A stretch of 64,000 bases of DNA. Origin: Colwellia psychrerythraea 34H. Its GTDB lineage: Bacteria; Pseudomonadota; Gammaproteobacteria; Enterobacterales; Alteromonadaceae. A model generated the notes under the pieces. It ran no database searches. It was not told the DNA's origin and saw nothing but the letters and a program-made list of their open reading frames with translations. Shown piece after piece: positions 18,969-28,116 of the stretch. The position numbers were made by a program, and so were the translations under genes. How positions within the stretch are numbered: the first letter of the stretch is position 1; each line of letters begins with the position of its first letter. The stretch lies in assembly GCF_000012325.1 (NCBI RefSeq), contig NC_003910.7, forward strand, positions 1,240,001 through 1,304,000. The letters are read 5' to 3'.

Positions 18969-21137
18969 TTAGCTAAGTTGGCGCTTTTTTTCTAAGCGAT
19001 ATTGGTGCAGTAAAGGTTCGGTATAACCATTAGGCTGTTCTACGCCTGAAAATATCAATGCAGCAGCAGCTTTAAAAGCAATGCTATTGGTGAAGTCATT
19101 ACTCATCGCTTGATAACTACTATCACTAGCGTTTTGTTTATCAACAATATTTGCCATTTTCTCTAAACTGGCTTGAACTTGTTCAATAGTACAAATGTTA
19201 TGAGTAAGCCAGTTAGCGATGTGTTGGCTAGAAATACGTAAAGTGGCTCTATCTTCCATCAAGCCGACATTGTTTATATCCGGAACTTTAGAGCAGCCTA
19301 CGCCATCATCTATCCAGCGAACTACATAGCCTAAAATGCCTTGACAGTTATTGTCTAACTCATCACTAATTTCCTGCTCAGTCCAATTAGTATGTTCTGC
19401 TAATGGAATTGTTAAAATATCGTCTATATTAGCCGGCTGACGTTTAGCAAGTTGCTTTTGTAACTCAAACACATTCACTCTATGGTAGTGCAGCGAGTGC
19501 AATGTAGCAGCGGTAGGTGAAGGAACCCAAGCAGTGTTTGCTCCAGCTTCAACATGATTGATTTTAGTTGCGATCATATTTGCCATTTGATCTGGAATAG
19601 GCCACATGCCTTTACCTATTTGTGCTTTTTGACTAAAACCACAAGCGAGGCCAACATCTACATTGTTATCTTCATAAGCACCAATCCAAGGAGTTAGTTT
19701 TATATCTGCTTTTCTTGCCATAGGTCCGGCCATCATAGAGGTATGAATCTCGTCACCCGTTCTATCTAAAAAGCCAGTATTGATAAAAACCACACGGTCT
19801 TTAGCAGCAAAAATACAGTTTTTCAAATTAACACTGGTACGTCTCTCTTCATCCATTATACCCATTTTGACGGTGTTTTGAGGTAATGATAATGCAGTTT
19901 CTACACGTGAGAATAATGTATTAGCAAAAGCAACTTCCTCAGGTCCGTGCATTTTGGGCTTAACAATGTAAATAGAACCTTCACTACTATTGCTAAATGC
20001 GCTATTACCTTTTAAATCATGCAGGGCAATCAAAGAAGTGATCATAGCATCGAGTATACCTTCAGGTACTTCATTACCTTGACTATCGATAATGGCATTG
20101 TTTGTCATCAAATGGCCAACATTACGTACGAACATCAAGCTACGACCTTTGAGGGTAACTGTGTCGCCAGTTAGTGTTTGAACACTCAAATCATTGTTCA
20201 TGGTGCGGGTTATGGTTTTACCATTTTTATTCAGTTTGGCGCTTAACTTGCCCGTCATTAGTCCTAACCAATTTCGGTAAGCGATTACTTTATCTTCACC
20301 ATCAACAGCCGCAACCGAATCTTCACAATCCATAATGGTCGTTAACGCTGATTCAAGTACTACATCGCTTAATCCGGCAGCATCTTCCTTGCCTATTGCA
20401 CTGTCATCGCTAAACAGTAGGTTTAAATGTAAACCGTTATGAGTAAACATCAGAGAATCTGGCTTATTTATACTGCCAGTAAAGCCTATAAATGCAGAAG
20501 GGTCTTTCAGAGGACTTTGCTGACCGTCAGCCAAACTTACCATTAATTGGTGTTCGGTTAAGTGGTAGCTAATTGCTTGGCTATGATTACCAGTGAGCAG
20601 TGGAATGGCTTGATCTAAATAACCTTTGGCAAACGCGATAACCTTTTTACCACGCACCGGGTTATATGTTTTTCCTGGTTGTGCACCATTTTCATGGCTG
20701 ATTACATCAGTGCCATAGAGTGCGTCATATAAACTTCCCCAACGAGCATTTACGGCATTTAGCGCAAAACGAGCATTCATTATTGGCACAACAAGTTGTG
20801 GCCCTGCCATCAACGCTAATTCGTTATCAACATTACTGGTGTTGATACTAAAATCATCTACTTGAGGTACAAGGTAGTTAATATCCGCTAAGAATTTTTT
20901 ATAGTGAGAAAAATCAAGTGGCTTATTGTCTTGATGGTAGCTATTTATGCTTGCTTGTAAGGCATCACGTTTTAATAAAAGCTGTTTGTTTTCTGGGCTC
21001 AGATCATGAATTATACTGGAAAATTGCTGCCAAAAATGACTTGAGCTAATAGAAGTGTCAGGTAGGGCTTCATTTTCAATAAAATCAAAAAGACATTGGC
21101 TTACTGTTAAGTTCTCTATCGTTACTGTCGCTACCAT
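18969..21137 (-). CDS. glcB: Malate synthase G
   Basis: Second glyoxylate-shunt enzyme: glyoxylate plus acetyl-CoA gives malate and CoA. At 722 residues it is the long monomeric isoform G, not the shorter isoform A. Recognisable conserved blocks include [47 protein letters not shown] and [15 protein letters not shown], which hold the Mg- and CoA-site residues. AGGTGA precedes the start and a strong terminator follows. The partner enzyme aceA lies 3 kb away on the other strand, with lysR and lrgAB between them. Confidence 0.96.
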   Translation of the reverse strand: MVATVTIENLTVSQCLFDFIENEALPDTSISSSHFWQQFSSIIHDLSPENKQLLLKRDALQASINSYHQDNKPLDFSHYKKFLADINYLVPQVDDFSINTSNVDNELALMAGPQLVVPIMNARFALNAVNARWGSLYDALYGTDVISHENGAQPGKTYNPVRGKKVIAFAKGYLDQAIPLLTGNHSQAISYHLTEHQLMVSLADGQQSPLKDPSAFIGFTGSINKPDSLMFTHNGLHLNLLFSDDSAIGKEDAAGLSDVVLESALTTIMDCEDSVAAVDGEDKVIAYRNWLGLMTGKLSAKLNKNGKTITRTMNNDLSVQTLTGDTVTLKGRSLMFVRNVGHLMTNNAIIDSQGNEVPEGILDAMITSLIALHDLKGNSAFSNSSEGSIYIVKPKMHGPEEVAFANTLFSRVETALSLPQNTVKMGIMDEERRTSVNLKNCIFAAKDRVVFINTGFLDRTGDEIHTSMMAGPMARKADIKLTPWIGAYEDNNVDVGLACGFSQKAQIGKGMWPIPDQMANMIATKINHVEAGANTAWVPSPTAATLHSLHYHRVNVFELQKQLAKRQPANIDDILTIPLAEHTNWTEQEISDELDNNCQGILGYVVRWIDDGVGCSKVPDINNVGLMEDRATLRISSQHIANWLTHNICTIEQVQASLEKMANIVDKQNASDSSYQAMSNDFTNSIAFKAAAALIFSGVEQPNGYTEPLLHQYRLEKKRQLS

Positions 21138-21192
21138 TATTACTTCACCTTATTTTCAAAAACTTTATGTTAAAGCGTCAAGAATGTTTGTT

Positions 21193-21459
21193 TATACCCG
21201 TTCCACTTGAAGATGCATGATTCAGCTGGAATTAGAAACGCCTTTAGGCAAGGCATTGATTGAAGAGAATAGTTATTCTATTGTCGAAATCAATAACGCA
21301 GCATAAAGCGTTTCTAAAACAGCCCCTTGGGGAAGGCTGAGCAAATCATACTCTGTGTTACATTTCTTTTTAAGGGAATGACCCTTAATAAAAAAATTCG
21401 CCTTGATTATGAATCGCTCAGACTCCCTGAAACGAGCATCTTCAAGTAGAGCGGGTATA
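21193..21459 (-). repeat. MITE-like interspersed repeat, family 1, copy B
   Basis: A 267-bp element bounded by TATACCCG and its inverted partner CGGGTATA, with TIRs extending over CACTTGAAGATGC-like sequence. It is in inverse orientation to copies A and C. A frame of about 63 codons on the minus strand (21273-21464) matches the frame in the other copies. It sits 56 bp upstream of glcB, so it may affect that promoter region. Confidence 0.85.
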
Positions 21460-21696
21460 CACACTGCTATATAATCACCACTTTAACAATTATTAGGTCA
21501 AAGTAGCGCTAGAAATACATATTAGTGATAATCCTATGGTTTATTATCACTGCTGGCAATAGTGCTTTAGAATAACTAAGGGACTTGAGAAACATTAATT
21601 AGAGCACATAAAATAGTAAGTACTTGTTAAATATTAATATTTTTTAATTTTAAGTGACGCACTAGTACATTAATACACATTATTGTACTTTATGAT

Positions 21697-21725
21697 AAAC
21701 ACCATTCATATTGTGAATGGTGTTT
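21697..21725 (-). terminator. Hairpin downstream of lrgB
   Basis: Perfect 12-bp inverted repeat (21697-21708 and 21714-21725) with a 5-nt loop, 35 nt after the lrgB stop. Its core CATTCATATTGTGAATG recurs almost exactly upstream of aceA at 23942-23958, so a protein-binding role is an alternative. Confidence 0.55.
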
Positions 21726-21759
21726 GATGATTGCCTGTGTTTGAGCTTACTTTAAAGGA

Positions 21760-22482
21760 CTAGGTAACTAACCGCTGTAATAGAGGTATTAACCAAGGGC
21801 TGATCAGTGCGGTGAGTATGGCAGATAGAATCAATGCAACAGAGCTGTATGCGCCATGCTCTGCGCTCTTGCGAACGAGTACTGCAGTGCCAATAACATG
21901 ACTGGCGCTACCAATGGCTAACCCCTGTGCTTTAGCTGAGTTTATGCCAATAAAACTCAGCCATTGAGGTCCCAGTAATGCACCAAATAAACCAGCAATC
22001 AAGATAGCAAAAGCCGTGATAGAGCTATCACCAAACAACTGTTCTGTTAAAGTAATACCTATGGGGGTTGTGACAGATTTTAATGACAAAGCGATGGCAA
22101 TCTCAGGTGCTTTTATTAACCACATAGCAAGTAAAAAGCTTACGGTAATAACGACTGTAATACCTAAGACTAAAATAGCGGTCATTTCTCGCCAATAGAA
22201 GCGTATCTGCTTAAATTGCTGATAAAGAGGCATGCCGAGGGCAACAATAGCTGGCTCTAGTAAAAGGTTAAGTATCTCTGTTGTCTGACTATATTCTTGG
22301 TAATTAATATCAATTAACAGTAAGAAAGGAACCAATATGCTAATAGTAAACAGCATAGGGTTTAACCAAATGTATTGCCATTTTTGTTGGCAAGCGGAGG
22401 CAAACTGATAAGTTGCTATAGTGATTAAGGTAAAAACTATGCTTGCCAATATAGGGCTGTTAACAATGAAAGTAGTCAGCAT
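21760..22482 (-). CDS. lrgB: LrgB/CidB family membrane protein
   Basis: Polytopic membrane protein of 240 residues, mostly hydrophobic. It has the family blocks LNLLLEPAIVALGMPLYQQ, LSLKSVTTPIGI and IGSASHVIGTA. Its start overlaps the end of lrgA by one base, so the two are cotranscribed. LrgAB/CidAB were described as holin-like regulators of murein hydrolases; in several bacteria related pairs transport pyruvate or related carboxylates. The position between glyoxylate-shunt genes makes a role in C2/C3 metabolism plausible, as an inference. Confidence 0.85.
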   Translation of the reverse strand: MLTTFIVNSPILASIVFTLITIATYQFASACQQKWQYIWLNPMLFTISILVPFLLLIDINYQEYSQTTEILNLLLEPAIVALGMPLYQQFKQIRFYWREMTAILVLGITVVITVSFLLAMWLIKAPEIAIALSLKSVTTPIGITLTEQLFGDSSITAFAILIAGLFGALLGPQWLSFIGINSAKAQGLAIGSASHVIGTAVLVRKSAEHGAYSSVALILSAILTALISPWLIPLLQRLVT

Positions 22483-22862
22483 TATCTTGAGCCTGTCGGT
22501 GCTTTGCTCTTGATATTATCCGGCGTTATTAAATAACGCTCGCTCAAGTAGCCAATAACGGTAAGTAAGATAAACGTTGAGCTAAAAATAATAACCACTA
22601 AAGCAATACCATGTTGTTGAATGAGTTGGAAATGGTTGATTATCCCCATGCCTGCAGGTACTAGACAGACCCCCATATGCTTAATAAACCACTGATTAGT
22701 TTTGGTTATCTTATCGGGACTAAACCAATTGAGTTGTAAAAATAGCGCGTAAATAATCATGCCATATAAACTAGCCGGTAAAGCTGCTAATAGATAATTA
22801 GCAAGCTTTCCTAGCATCAAACATATACTGATAGCGAAAAGGGTATAGAGCACATTCTTCAT
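22482..22862 (-). CDS. lrgA: LrgA/CidA family membrane protein
   Basis: Small membrane protein of 126 residues with four predicted helices. The family block LPASLYGMIIYALFLQ and the region HMGVCLVPAGMGIINHF are typical of LrgA/CidA. It lies between lysR (6-bp gap) and lrgB (1-bp overlap), so the three genes probably form one transcript. I see no clear Shine-Dalgarno sequence directly before its start, which suggests translational coupling to lysR. Confidence 0.85.
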   Translation of the reverse strand: MKNVLYTLFAISICLMLGKLANYLLAALPASLYGMIIYALFLQLNWFSPDKITKTNQWFIKHMGVCLVPAGMGIINHFQLIQQHGIALVVIIFSSTFILLTVIGYLSERYLITPDNIKSKAPTGSR

Positions 22863-22868
22863 GGTGAG

Positions 22869-23816
22869 TTACATATTCTCCTGGCATTTTAGGGCCGCGG
22901 CAATCACTAATTGTCTAAACCAAATATGGCTGGCGTCGTGATGAAGCAAAGGGCTCCAGATCATTTTTAATTCTATTTCAGGGATTTCAAAAGGCGGTTT
23001 TATAATAGTATAGTTGCTGTCATTCTTGTGTAACTGCGCAGCTTTGGTCGGCAACGTTGCAATTAAGTTATCTTCATAAGCCAACTGCATAGCAACATGA
23101 TAATTACGAGTAAAAACCTTTATGTCACGTTTCTTACCTAAACGGGCAAGTGCTTCATCAACCCAACCGAGTTTCTGAACATCTTTAGGATCCATCCCCA
23201 CGCCAACACCAAAGCCGGTCTTTGAAACCCAGACATGTTTTGCACCTAGATAAGCATTTAAGTTAAATTTACTCACCAATGGGCTATCAGCACTTAATAA
23301 ACAAGAGAAAGAGTCACGCCAAATGGCTTTTTGGTGAAAGGATTGCGGTAATTCATCAAAGCGATTAATCGCCATATCAATTTTACCTGCCTCAACATCA
23401 TGAAAGGTCACATCACTGGGTGTCATGATATCAAGAGTAATGTTGGGAGCAACTTTATTTAAAGATCTTAATAGAGTGGGAATTAAGGTTGATGCGGCAT
23501 AATCACTGGCCATTATTCTAAATACACGTTGGCTCTTTAATTCGTTAAATTCCTCTTCACCTTGCAATGCTTCTTCTAATTCAAGCAATATTTTACGAAT
23601 ACTAGGTGCTAACGCTCGAGCCCGCTCTGTGGGAACCATACCGTCAGAAGTTCGTACTAAAATAGGATCGTTAAATAAAGTCCTTAGTCGTTTTAAGCCG
23701 TTACTCATTGCCGGTTGTGTGATGTTAAGTTGGCTGGCTGCTCGGGTAACATTCTTCTCTCGTAGCAATACGTCTAAATAAATAAGCAAATTTAAATCAA
23801 TTTTAGAAATATTCAT
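22869..23816 (-). CDS. LysR family transcriptional regulator
   Basis: Regulator of 315 residues. The N-terminal winged helix-turn-helix (about 5-65) reads DLNLLIYLDVLLREKNVTRA, ITQPAMSNGLKRLR. The effector-binding domain is about 92-300. The sequence style is that of the NahR/NodD-like subgroup. It is the first gene of lysR-lrgA-lrgB and is divergent from aceA over a 333-bp intergenic region. It may therefore control lrgAB and perhaps aceA in response to a carboxylate; the target is an inference from position. Confidence 0.85.
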   Translation of the reverse strand: MNISKIDLNLLIYLDVLLREKNVTRAASQLNITQPAMSNGLKRLRTLFNDPILVRTSDGMVPTERARALAPSIRKILLELEEALQGEEEFNELKSQRVFRIMASDYAASTLIPTLLRSLNKVAPNITLDIMTPSDVTFHDVEAGKIDMAINRFDELPQSFHQKAIWRDSFSCLLSADSPLVSKFNLNAYLGAKHVWVSKTGFGVGVGMDPKDVQKLGWVDEALARLGKKRDIKVFTRNYHVAMQLAYEDNLIATLPTKAAQLHKNDSNYTIIKPPFEIPEIELKMIWSPLLHHDASHIWFRQLVIAAALKCQENM

Positions 23817-23941
23817 GTGATTAATGGCTCTCTTAATAAATATAAGTCAGGTAGATATAAGCTAAATGCGGGGCTAATTCAATGAAATTTTATCATTATA
23901 GTAATAAGAAGTACCTAATTAGATCGATCAATGACGATGTG

Positions 23942-23958
23942 CATTCATGTTGTGAATG
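23942..23958. promoter_or_regulatory. Palindromic motif between lysR and aceA
   Basis: The 333-bp divergent region (23817-24149) contains CATTCATGTTGTGAATG, an inverted repeat that includes a T-N11-A LysR-type core. It lies about 125 bp upstream of the lysR start and 190 bp upstream of aceA. A copy with one difference lies in the hairpin after lrgB. Apart from this I identified no certain promoter elements in the region. Confidence 0.4.
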
Positions 23959-24149
23959 ACGGCAATGTAGGTTATATATTTCAAAAATACTGAGAACATG
24001 GGTATTATTTTTGTAGTCCGGTGTGAAAGCTTCTTTTTTGAGATTCATTCGGAGGTTTATACCTCTGGCTTAGTTACTCTAAGTAGAACGTTAATCAGCC
24101 TTTACTAATAAATATTATTTTATCTACAACAAGACTTTTGGAGAATGTT

Positions 24150-25733
24150 ATGTCTAACTATCAAAGTGCAATAGAAGCGGTTCAAGCGATTAAAGCAAAT
24201 GCAGGTAGCTCTTGGGATGCTATAAACCCAGAATCTGTAGCTCGAATGCGTGCACAGAACAAATTCAAAACTGGTTTAGAGATTGCTCAGTATACTGCAG
24301 ACATTATGCGTGCTGACATGGAAGCTTATGATGCTGATAGCTCTAAATACACTCAATCTCTAGGTTGCTGGCATGGTTTTGTTGGCCAACAGAAAATGAT
24401 TTCTATCAAGAAGCATTTTGATGGCAAAACAGACCGTCGTTATTTATACCTTTCTGGTTGGATGGTTGCAGCACTACGTAGCGAATTTGGTCCTCTTCCT
24501 GATCAATCTATGCATGAGAAAACTTCTGTAGCTTCTTTGGTTGAAGAACTTTATACCTTCCTACGTCAAGCTGATGCACGTGAACTAGGTGGTCTTTTCC
24601 GTGAACTAGACGCAGCAAATGCTGGCGATAAAGCTGCTATCCAAGATCAAATTGATAACCATGTTACTCATGTTGTGCCAATTATTGCTGATATTGATGC
24701 TGGTTTTGGTAATGCTGAAGCGACTTACTTAATGGCTAAGCAAATGATTGAAGCGGGTGCTTGTGCTCTTCAAATTGAAAACCAAGTTGCTGATGAAAAG
24801 CAATGTGGACATCAAGACGGTAAAGTAACGGTTCCTCACGCTGATTTCCATTCTAAGATTCGTGCATTACGTCATGCTTTCCTAGAACTAGGTATCGACA
24901 ACGGTATTATCGTTTCACGTACTGATTCTGAAGGTGCTGGTCTTACTAAAGAAATCGCTGTTGTTAAAGAACCGGGCGATCAAGGCGATATATATAACTC
25001 TTTCCTAGACGTTGAAGAAATTGACGTAGCTGATATGGCTGAAGGCGATGTATGTTTCAATCGTGACGGTAAATTAGTACGTCCTAAGCGTTTACCTTCT
25101 GGTTTATACCAATTCCGTCAAGGTACTGGTGAAGAGCGTTGTGTATTTGATAGCATCGAAGCAATTAAAGCCGGCGCTGACCTTCTTTGGATTGAAACTG
25201 CAACACCGAGCGTGAAAGATATCGCGGGTATGATGAATGAAGTACGTAAAGTGATTCCAAATGCTAAGCTTGTTTACAACAACAGCCCATCATTTAACTG
25301 GACGTTAAACTTCCGTCAACAAGCATTCGACGCAATGGTTGAAGCTGGTGAAGATGTATCTAGCTATGTTCGTGCTGACTTAATGAATGAAGATTACGAT
25401 TCAAGTGGACTAGCTGCTAAAGCTGATGACAAGATCCGTACTTTCCAAGCTGATACGTCACGTGAAGCCGGTATTTTCCATCACCTAATCACACTTCCTA
25501 CTTATCACACAACGGCATTGTCTGTTGATAACTTGGCTAAAGAGTACTTCGGTGATGCGGGTATGCTTGGTTATGTTGAAGGTGTACAACGTAAAGAAAT
25601 TCGTCAAGGTATCGCCTGTGTTAAACATCAAAACATGTCAGGCTCTGACATGGGTGATGATCACAAAGAATACTTTGCTGGTGAGAACGCACTTAAAGCA
25701 GGCGGCGCTAACAATACGTCTAACCAGTTTTAA
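24150..25733 (+). CDS. aceA: Isocitrate lyase
   Basis: First glyoxylate-shunt enzyme: isocitrate is cleaved to succinate and glyoxylate. The 527 residues match the long isocitrate lyase form seen in Pseudomonas rather than the 434-residue E. coli form. The catalytic loop reads KQCGH (Cys219 counted from ATG 24150) instead of KKCGH, as usual in this subfamily. I chose ATG 24150, with GGAG 6 nt upstream, over the in-frame TTG at 24138 that overlaps the ribosome-binding site. A strong terminator follows. With glcB it lets cells grow on acetate or fatty acids. Confidence 0.96.
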   Translation: MSNYQSAIEAVQAIKANAGSSWDAINPESVARMRAQNKFKTGLEIAQYTADIMRADMEAYDADSSKYTQSLGCWHGFVGQQKMISIKKHFDGKTDRRYLYLSGWMVAALRSEFGPLPDQSMHEKTSVASLVEELYTFLRQADARELGGLFRELDAANAGDKAAIQDQIDNHVTHVVPIIADIDAGFGNAEATYLMAKQMIEAGACALQIENQVADEKQCGHQDGKVTVPHADFHSKIRALRHAFLELGIDNGIIVSRTDSEGAGLTKEIAVVKEPGDQGDIYNSFLDVEEIDVADMAEGDVCFNRDGKLVRPKRLPSGLYQFRQGTGEERCVFDSIEAIKAGADLLWIETATPSVKDIAGMMNEVRKVIPNAKLVYNNSPSFNWTLNFRQQAFDAMVEAGEDVSSYVRADLMNEDYDSSGLAAKADDKIRTFQADTSREAGIFHHLITLPTYHTTALSVDNLAKEYFGDAGMLGYVEGVQRKEIRQGIACVKHQNMSGSDMGDDHKEYFAGENALKAGGANNTSNQF

Positions 25734-25772
25734 TAGTAACTAGTTCCAATTAGGTTTTCCTAATTGACTAAT

Positions 25773-25799
25773 AAAAACCAGCCTTAGTGGCTGGTTTTT
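25773..25799 (+). terminator. Rho-independent terminator of aceA
   Basis: Perfect 11-bp stem (25773-25783 and 25789-25799) with a GC-rich top, loop TTAGT and a T-run. Confidence 0.9.
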
Positions 25800-25855
25800 T
25801 GTTTTTAGCAGAATGAGAAGTACGTTTTAGTTGATGAATAAATAATTAAGACACA

Positions 25856-25895
25856 AAAAAAGGCTGCCTTCTAAAATGAAGTGACAGCCTTTTTT
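25856..25895. terminator. Terminator of the DUF481 gene, probably bidirectional
   Basis: An 11-bp stem (25856-25866 and 25885-25895) of GC core plus A/T runs on both sides, between the converging aceA and DUF481 genes. Confidence 0.8.
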
Positions 25896-25936
25896 ATTAG
25901 TAAACAAGCAACAACCTCTGAGGTATTGCTTACAGT

Positions 25937-26743
25937 TTAGAAGCTATAAACTAAAGTTACTGATGTTTCAGTGTTAGTATTTTCAAAACCTTCTTCTACT
26001 TCAGTATCGTAATCAACACGAAAAGCGAATTTGAACTGTAATGAGTCAATTAACTTAGTAGTCAATGAGGTTTCTGATTTATAAACACTGTTTTTATCAG
26101 ATTCAAATGCTTGCTTAGCAACAAAATACTGTTTAAATTCAACAAAGTCATTGATTTGTTTAGTATATAAAGCTTGAGCTTGAACAATAACAGCTGATTC
26201 ACCCGTTTCTTTAACTGCAGGATCAGTACCTGTTGCAGATATAGCGCGAAGAACGTCATATTTTACACCTGGACCAATGTCAGCAAAAAGTGAGCTGGTT
26301 TCAGTTTCCCACCAGTGACGACCCCAACCAACAGAGGCAGAAGTTTGGTAAGAGAAGCCACTGAACTTATCTTGTTCGTAATAAGCGTTACCGTAGATGT
26401 AGTTTTTACCACCTTCTTCTAGTGAGTAGTTAGTTTGACCTAGGATGTCCCACTTATTATCAGTGCTTTCAAATGAATCTTTACCCGTAATTTCATCTTC
26501 TTCTTCAAGCTTTTTAGCTAGAGCATTGAAAGCTAATAGGTTCAACCAGCGGCCTTCTTCATGTTTGATGTTTAAACCAGCTTTGATATCGCCACTTTTA
26601 GTATTACCTGTTTTAAATAACATACCTAATTCGGCAGAAATAGTGAAAGCAGATGCTTCTTCAGTTGCCGCTTCTTCCGCTAGAGCGTATTGACCTGAAA
26701 ATGGTAATAAAAGCAGTGCAGCAATGGCTATTTTAGATTTCAT
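25937..26743 (-). CDS. DUF481 family outer-membrane protein
   Basis: Predicted outer-membrane beta-barrel of 268 residues. The signal peptide is about 1-22 (IAIAALLLLPFSGQYALA). The N-terminal strand region ISAELGMLFKTGNTKSGDIKAG is typical of DUF481 (YdiY-like) proteins, and the protein ends SVTLVYSF with a C-terminal Phe. I prefer ATG 26743 because AAGGA is correctly spaced for it, while the ATG at 26749 overlaps that site. Function of the family is unknown; some members are salt-induced. It is transcribed alone and ends at its own terminator. Confidence 0.8.
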   Translation of the reverse strand: MKSKIAIAALLLLPFSGQYALAEEAATEEASAFTISAELGMLFKTGNTKSGDIKAGLNIKHEEGRWLNLLAFNALAKKLEEEDEITGKDSFESTDNKWDILGQTNYSLEEGGKNYIYGNAYYEQDKFSGFSYQTSASVGWGRHWWETETSSLFADIGPGVKYDVLRAISATGTDPAVKETGESAVIVQAQALYTKQINDFVEFKQYFVAKQAFESDKNSVYKSETSLTTKLIDSLQFKFAFRVDYDTEVEEGFENTNTETSVTLVYSF

Positions 26744-27036
26744 GTTCATCCTTAAAAAATGGTTTATTAATCGATTATTAAATGATTAAAATTTTGATGT
26801 ATTAAATTTTACGCGATCCTATCAAATTTTGGCTATATAGCCAACGTGTAACTAAGTGTGAGAGGATAAATTGTATCAAGTTTTGCATTATCGGCGTATT
26901 TCAGCTAATAAGAGCACGTATTAGCACTTTATTTGCGGTTTATATAATTGCGGGTGAACGGTTATGCTCGATCATCACTGATACCAAAAAGATCTTCAAT
27001 ATCCAGTCGCTGCCAATGAAAAGTTATCTCAAGTTT

Positions 27037-28116
27037 TTAATCGGTAGTAACGATGATATCTCCATCAACAAGACCCGAGATAATTGAAATAAAGCCTGGT
27101 TTAACCTTTGTGTCTATTCGTACAAAACGCTTTTGACTTTGCCCATCAATAAGCACATGAACAAAGTTGAGTTGACCCACATGAAATACACTATTTTTTG
27201 GTAGATAAAGCTTTTGTGCCTGACCGGCAGGAATTAATAAGCGAGCATACATGCCAGGTAATAAGTTTTCTTGGTAGGGTAAGCTTACTTTTATTAAAAA
27301 ACTACGAGATCCAGTATTTGCTGCAGGTACTATTTCTTCGACTAGACCTACTATATTTTGCTTTATCGTTGGTAATTCAACCTTGATACTTTGTCCTTGA
27401 GTGAGGGTAAGTGCAAGTTGTTCACGCACTTGAGCTTCAACACGTAAAGAAAGAGGATTGTATAGTGATAATAATTTCTCGCCCGCTTGCGCTGTATTAC
27501 CCGGCTCAGCAAAACGATCAACAACCTTGCCATTAATTGGCGCGCGCAGTGTTGCATAGCTTAATGTTGTTTGCGCTTGAGCTAAGCTTTGTTTGGCAGC
27601 GGTAAGCTCCGCCTTAATGCTTTGATAGTCAGCCTTGCTCTTATCTAAATCAAACTGAGAAGCAATTTTTTTATTAAATAACTCCTTAGCCCGTTGAAAA
27701 TTTTGATGTGCCTCTGTGTATCTTGCAATCATGGCATTAACTTGTTCTTGGGCTTCAATAACTCTGGATGATAGATCGTTATTTTCTAAGGTGATTAATA
27801 CGTCGCCTCGTTTAACAATATCACCTGCTCGTACGTTAATTTTATCGATACGTGCCAGCAGTCTTGAAGAGATAATCGTTGTTTGCTTTGCGGTAATACT
27901 GGCAGCAACACCTTCAAATATTGCCTCTGTGCTGCTTTTTACAACATAACTAATTGAATTAACTAATGTAGGGGAAGGGGCCTCAAAACCAGGGGATACT
28001 TTTTTGTTAAAAGCCCCTGCTAACCAAGCCACCATGACGAGTAATATAATAAGTGCTAATAAAGGAATAATAATTTTTTTAGCTGTATTCTCTTTTTGAA
28101 CTTGAGGTGTACTCAT
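27037..28116 (-). CDS. RND efflux periplasmic adaptor (MFP) subunit
   Basis: Membrane fusion protein of 359 residues with an N-terminal anchor (about 14-34). The lipoyl/barrel-sandwich half reads RIDKINVRAGDIVKRGDVLITL. A coiled-coil hairpin follows (about 125-195, rich in Gln/Ala/Lys), then ATLRAPINGKVVDRFAEPGNTA, which closes the sandwich. It bridges the permease to an outer-membrane channel. Its ATG overlaps the permease stop by 4 nt, so the order is permease then adaptor, the reverse of most operons. No TolC-like gene is in the locus, so a channel encoded elsewhere is needed. Confidence 0.9.
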   Translation of the reverse strand: MSTPQVQKENTAKKIIIPLLALIILLVMVAWLAGAFNKKVSPGFEAPSPTLVNSISYVVKSSTEAIFEGVAASITAKQTTIISSRLLARIDKINVRAGDIVKRGDVLITLENNDLSSRVIEAQEQVNAMIARYTEAHQNFQRAKELFNKKIASQFDLDKSKADYQSIKAELTAAKQSLAQAQTTLSYATLRAPINGKVVDRFAEPGNTAQAGEKLLSLYNPLSLRVEAQVREQLALTLTQGQSIKVELPTIKQNIVGLVEEIVPAANTGSRSFLIKVSLPYQENLLPGMYARLLIPAGQAQKLYLPKNSVFHVGQLNFVHVLIDGQSQKRFVRIDTKVKPGFISIISGLVDGDIIVTTD

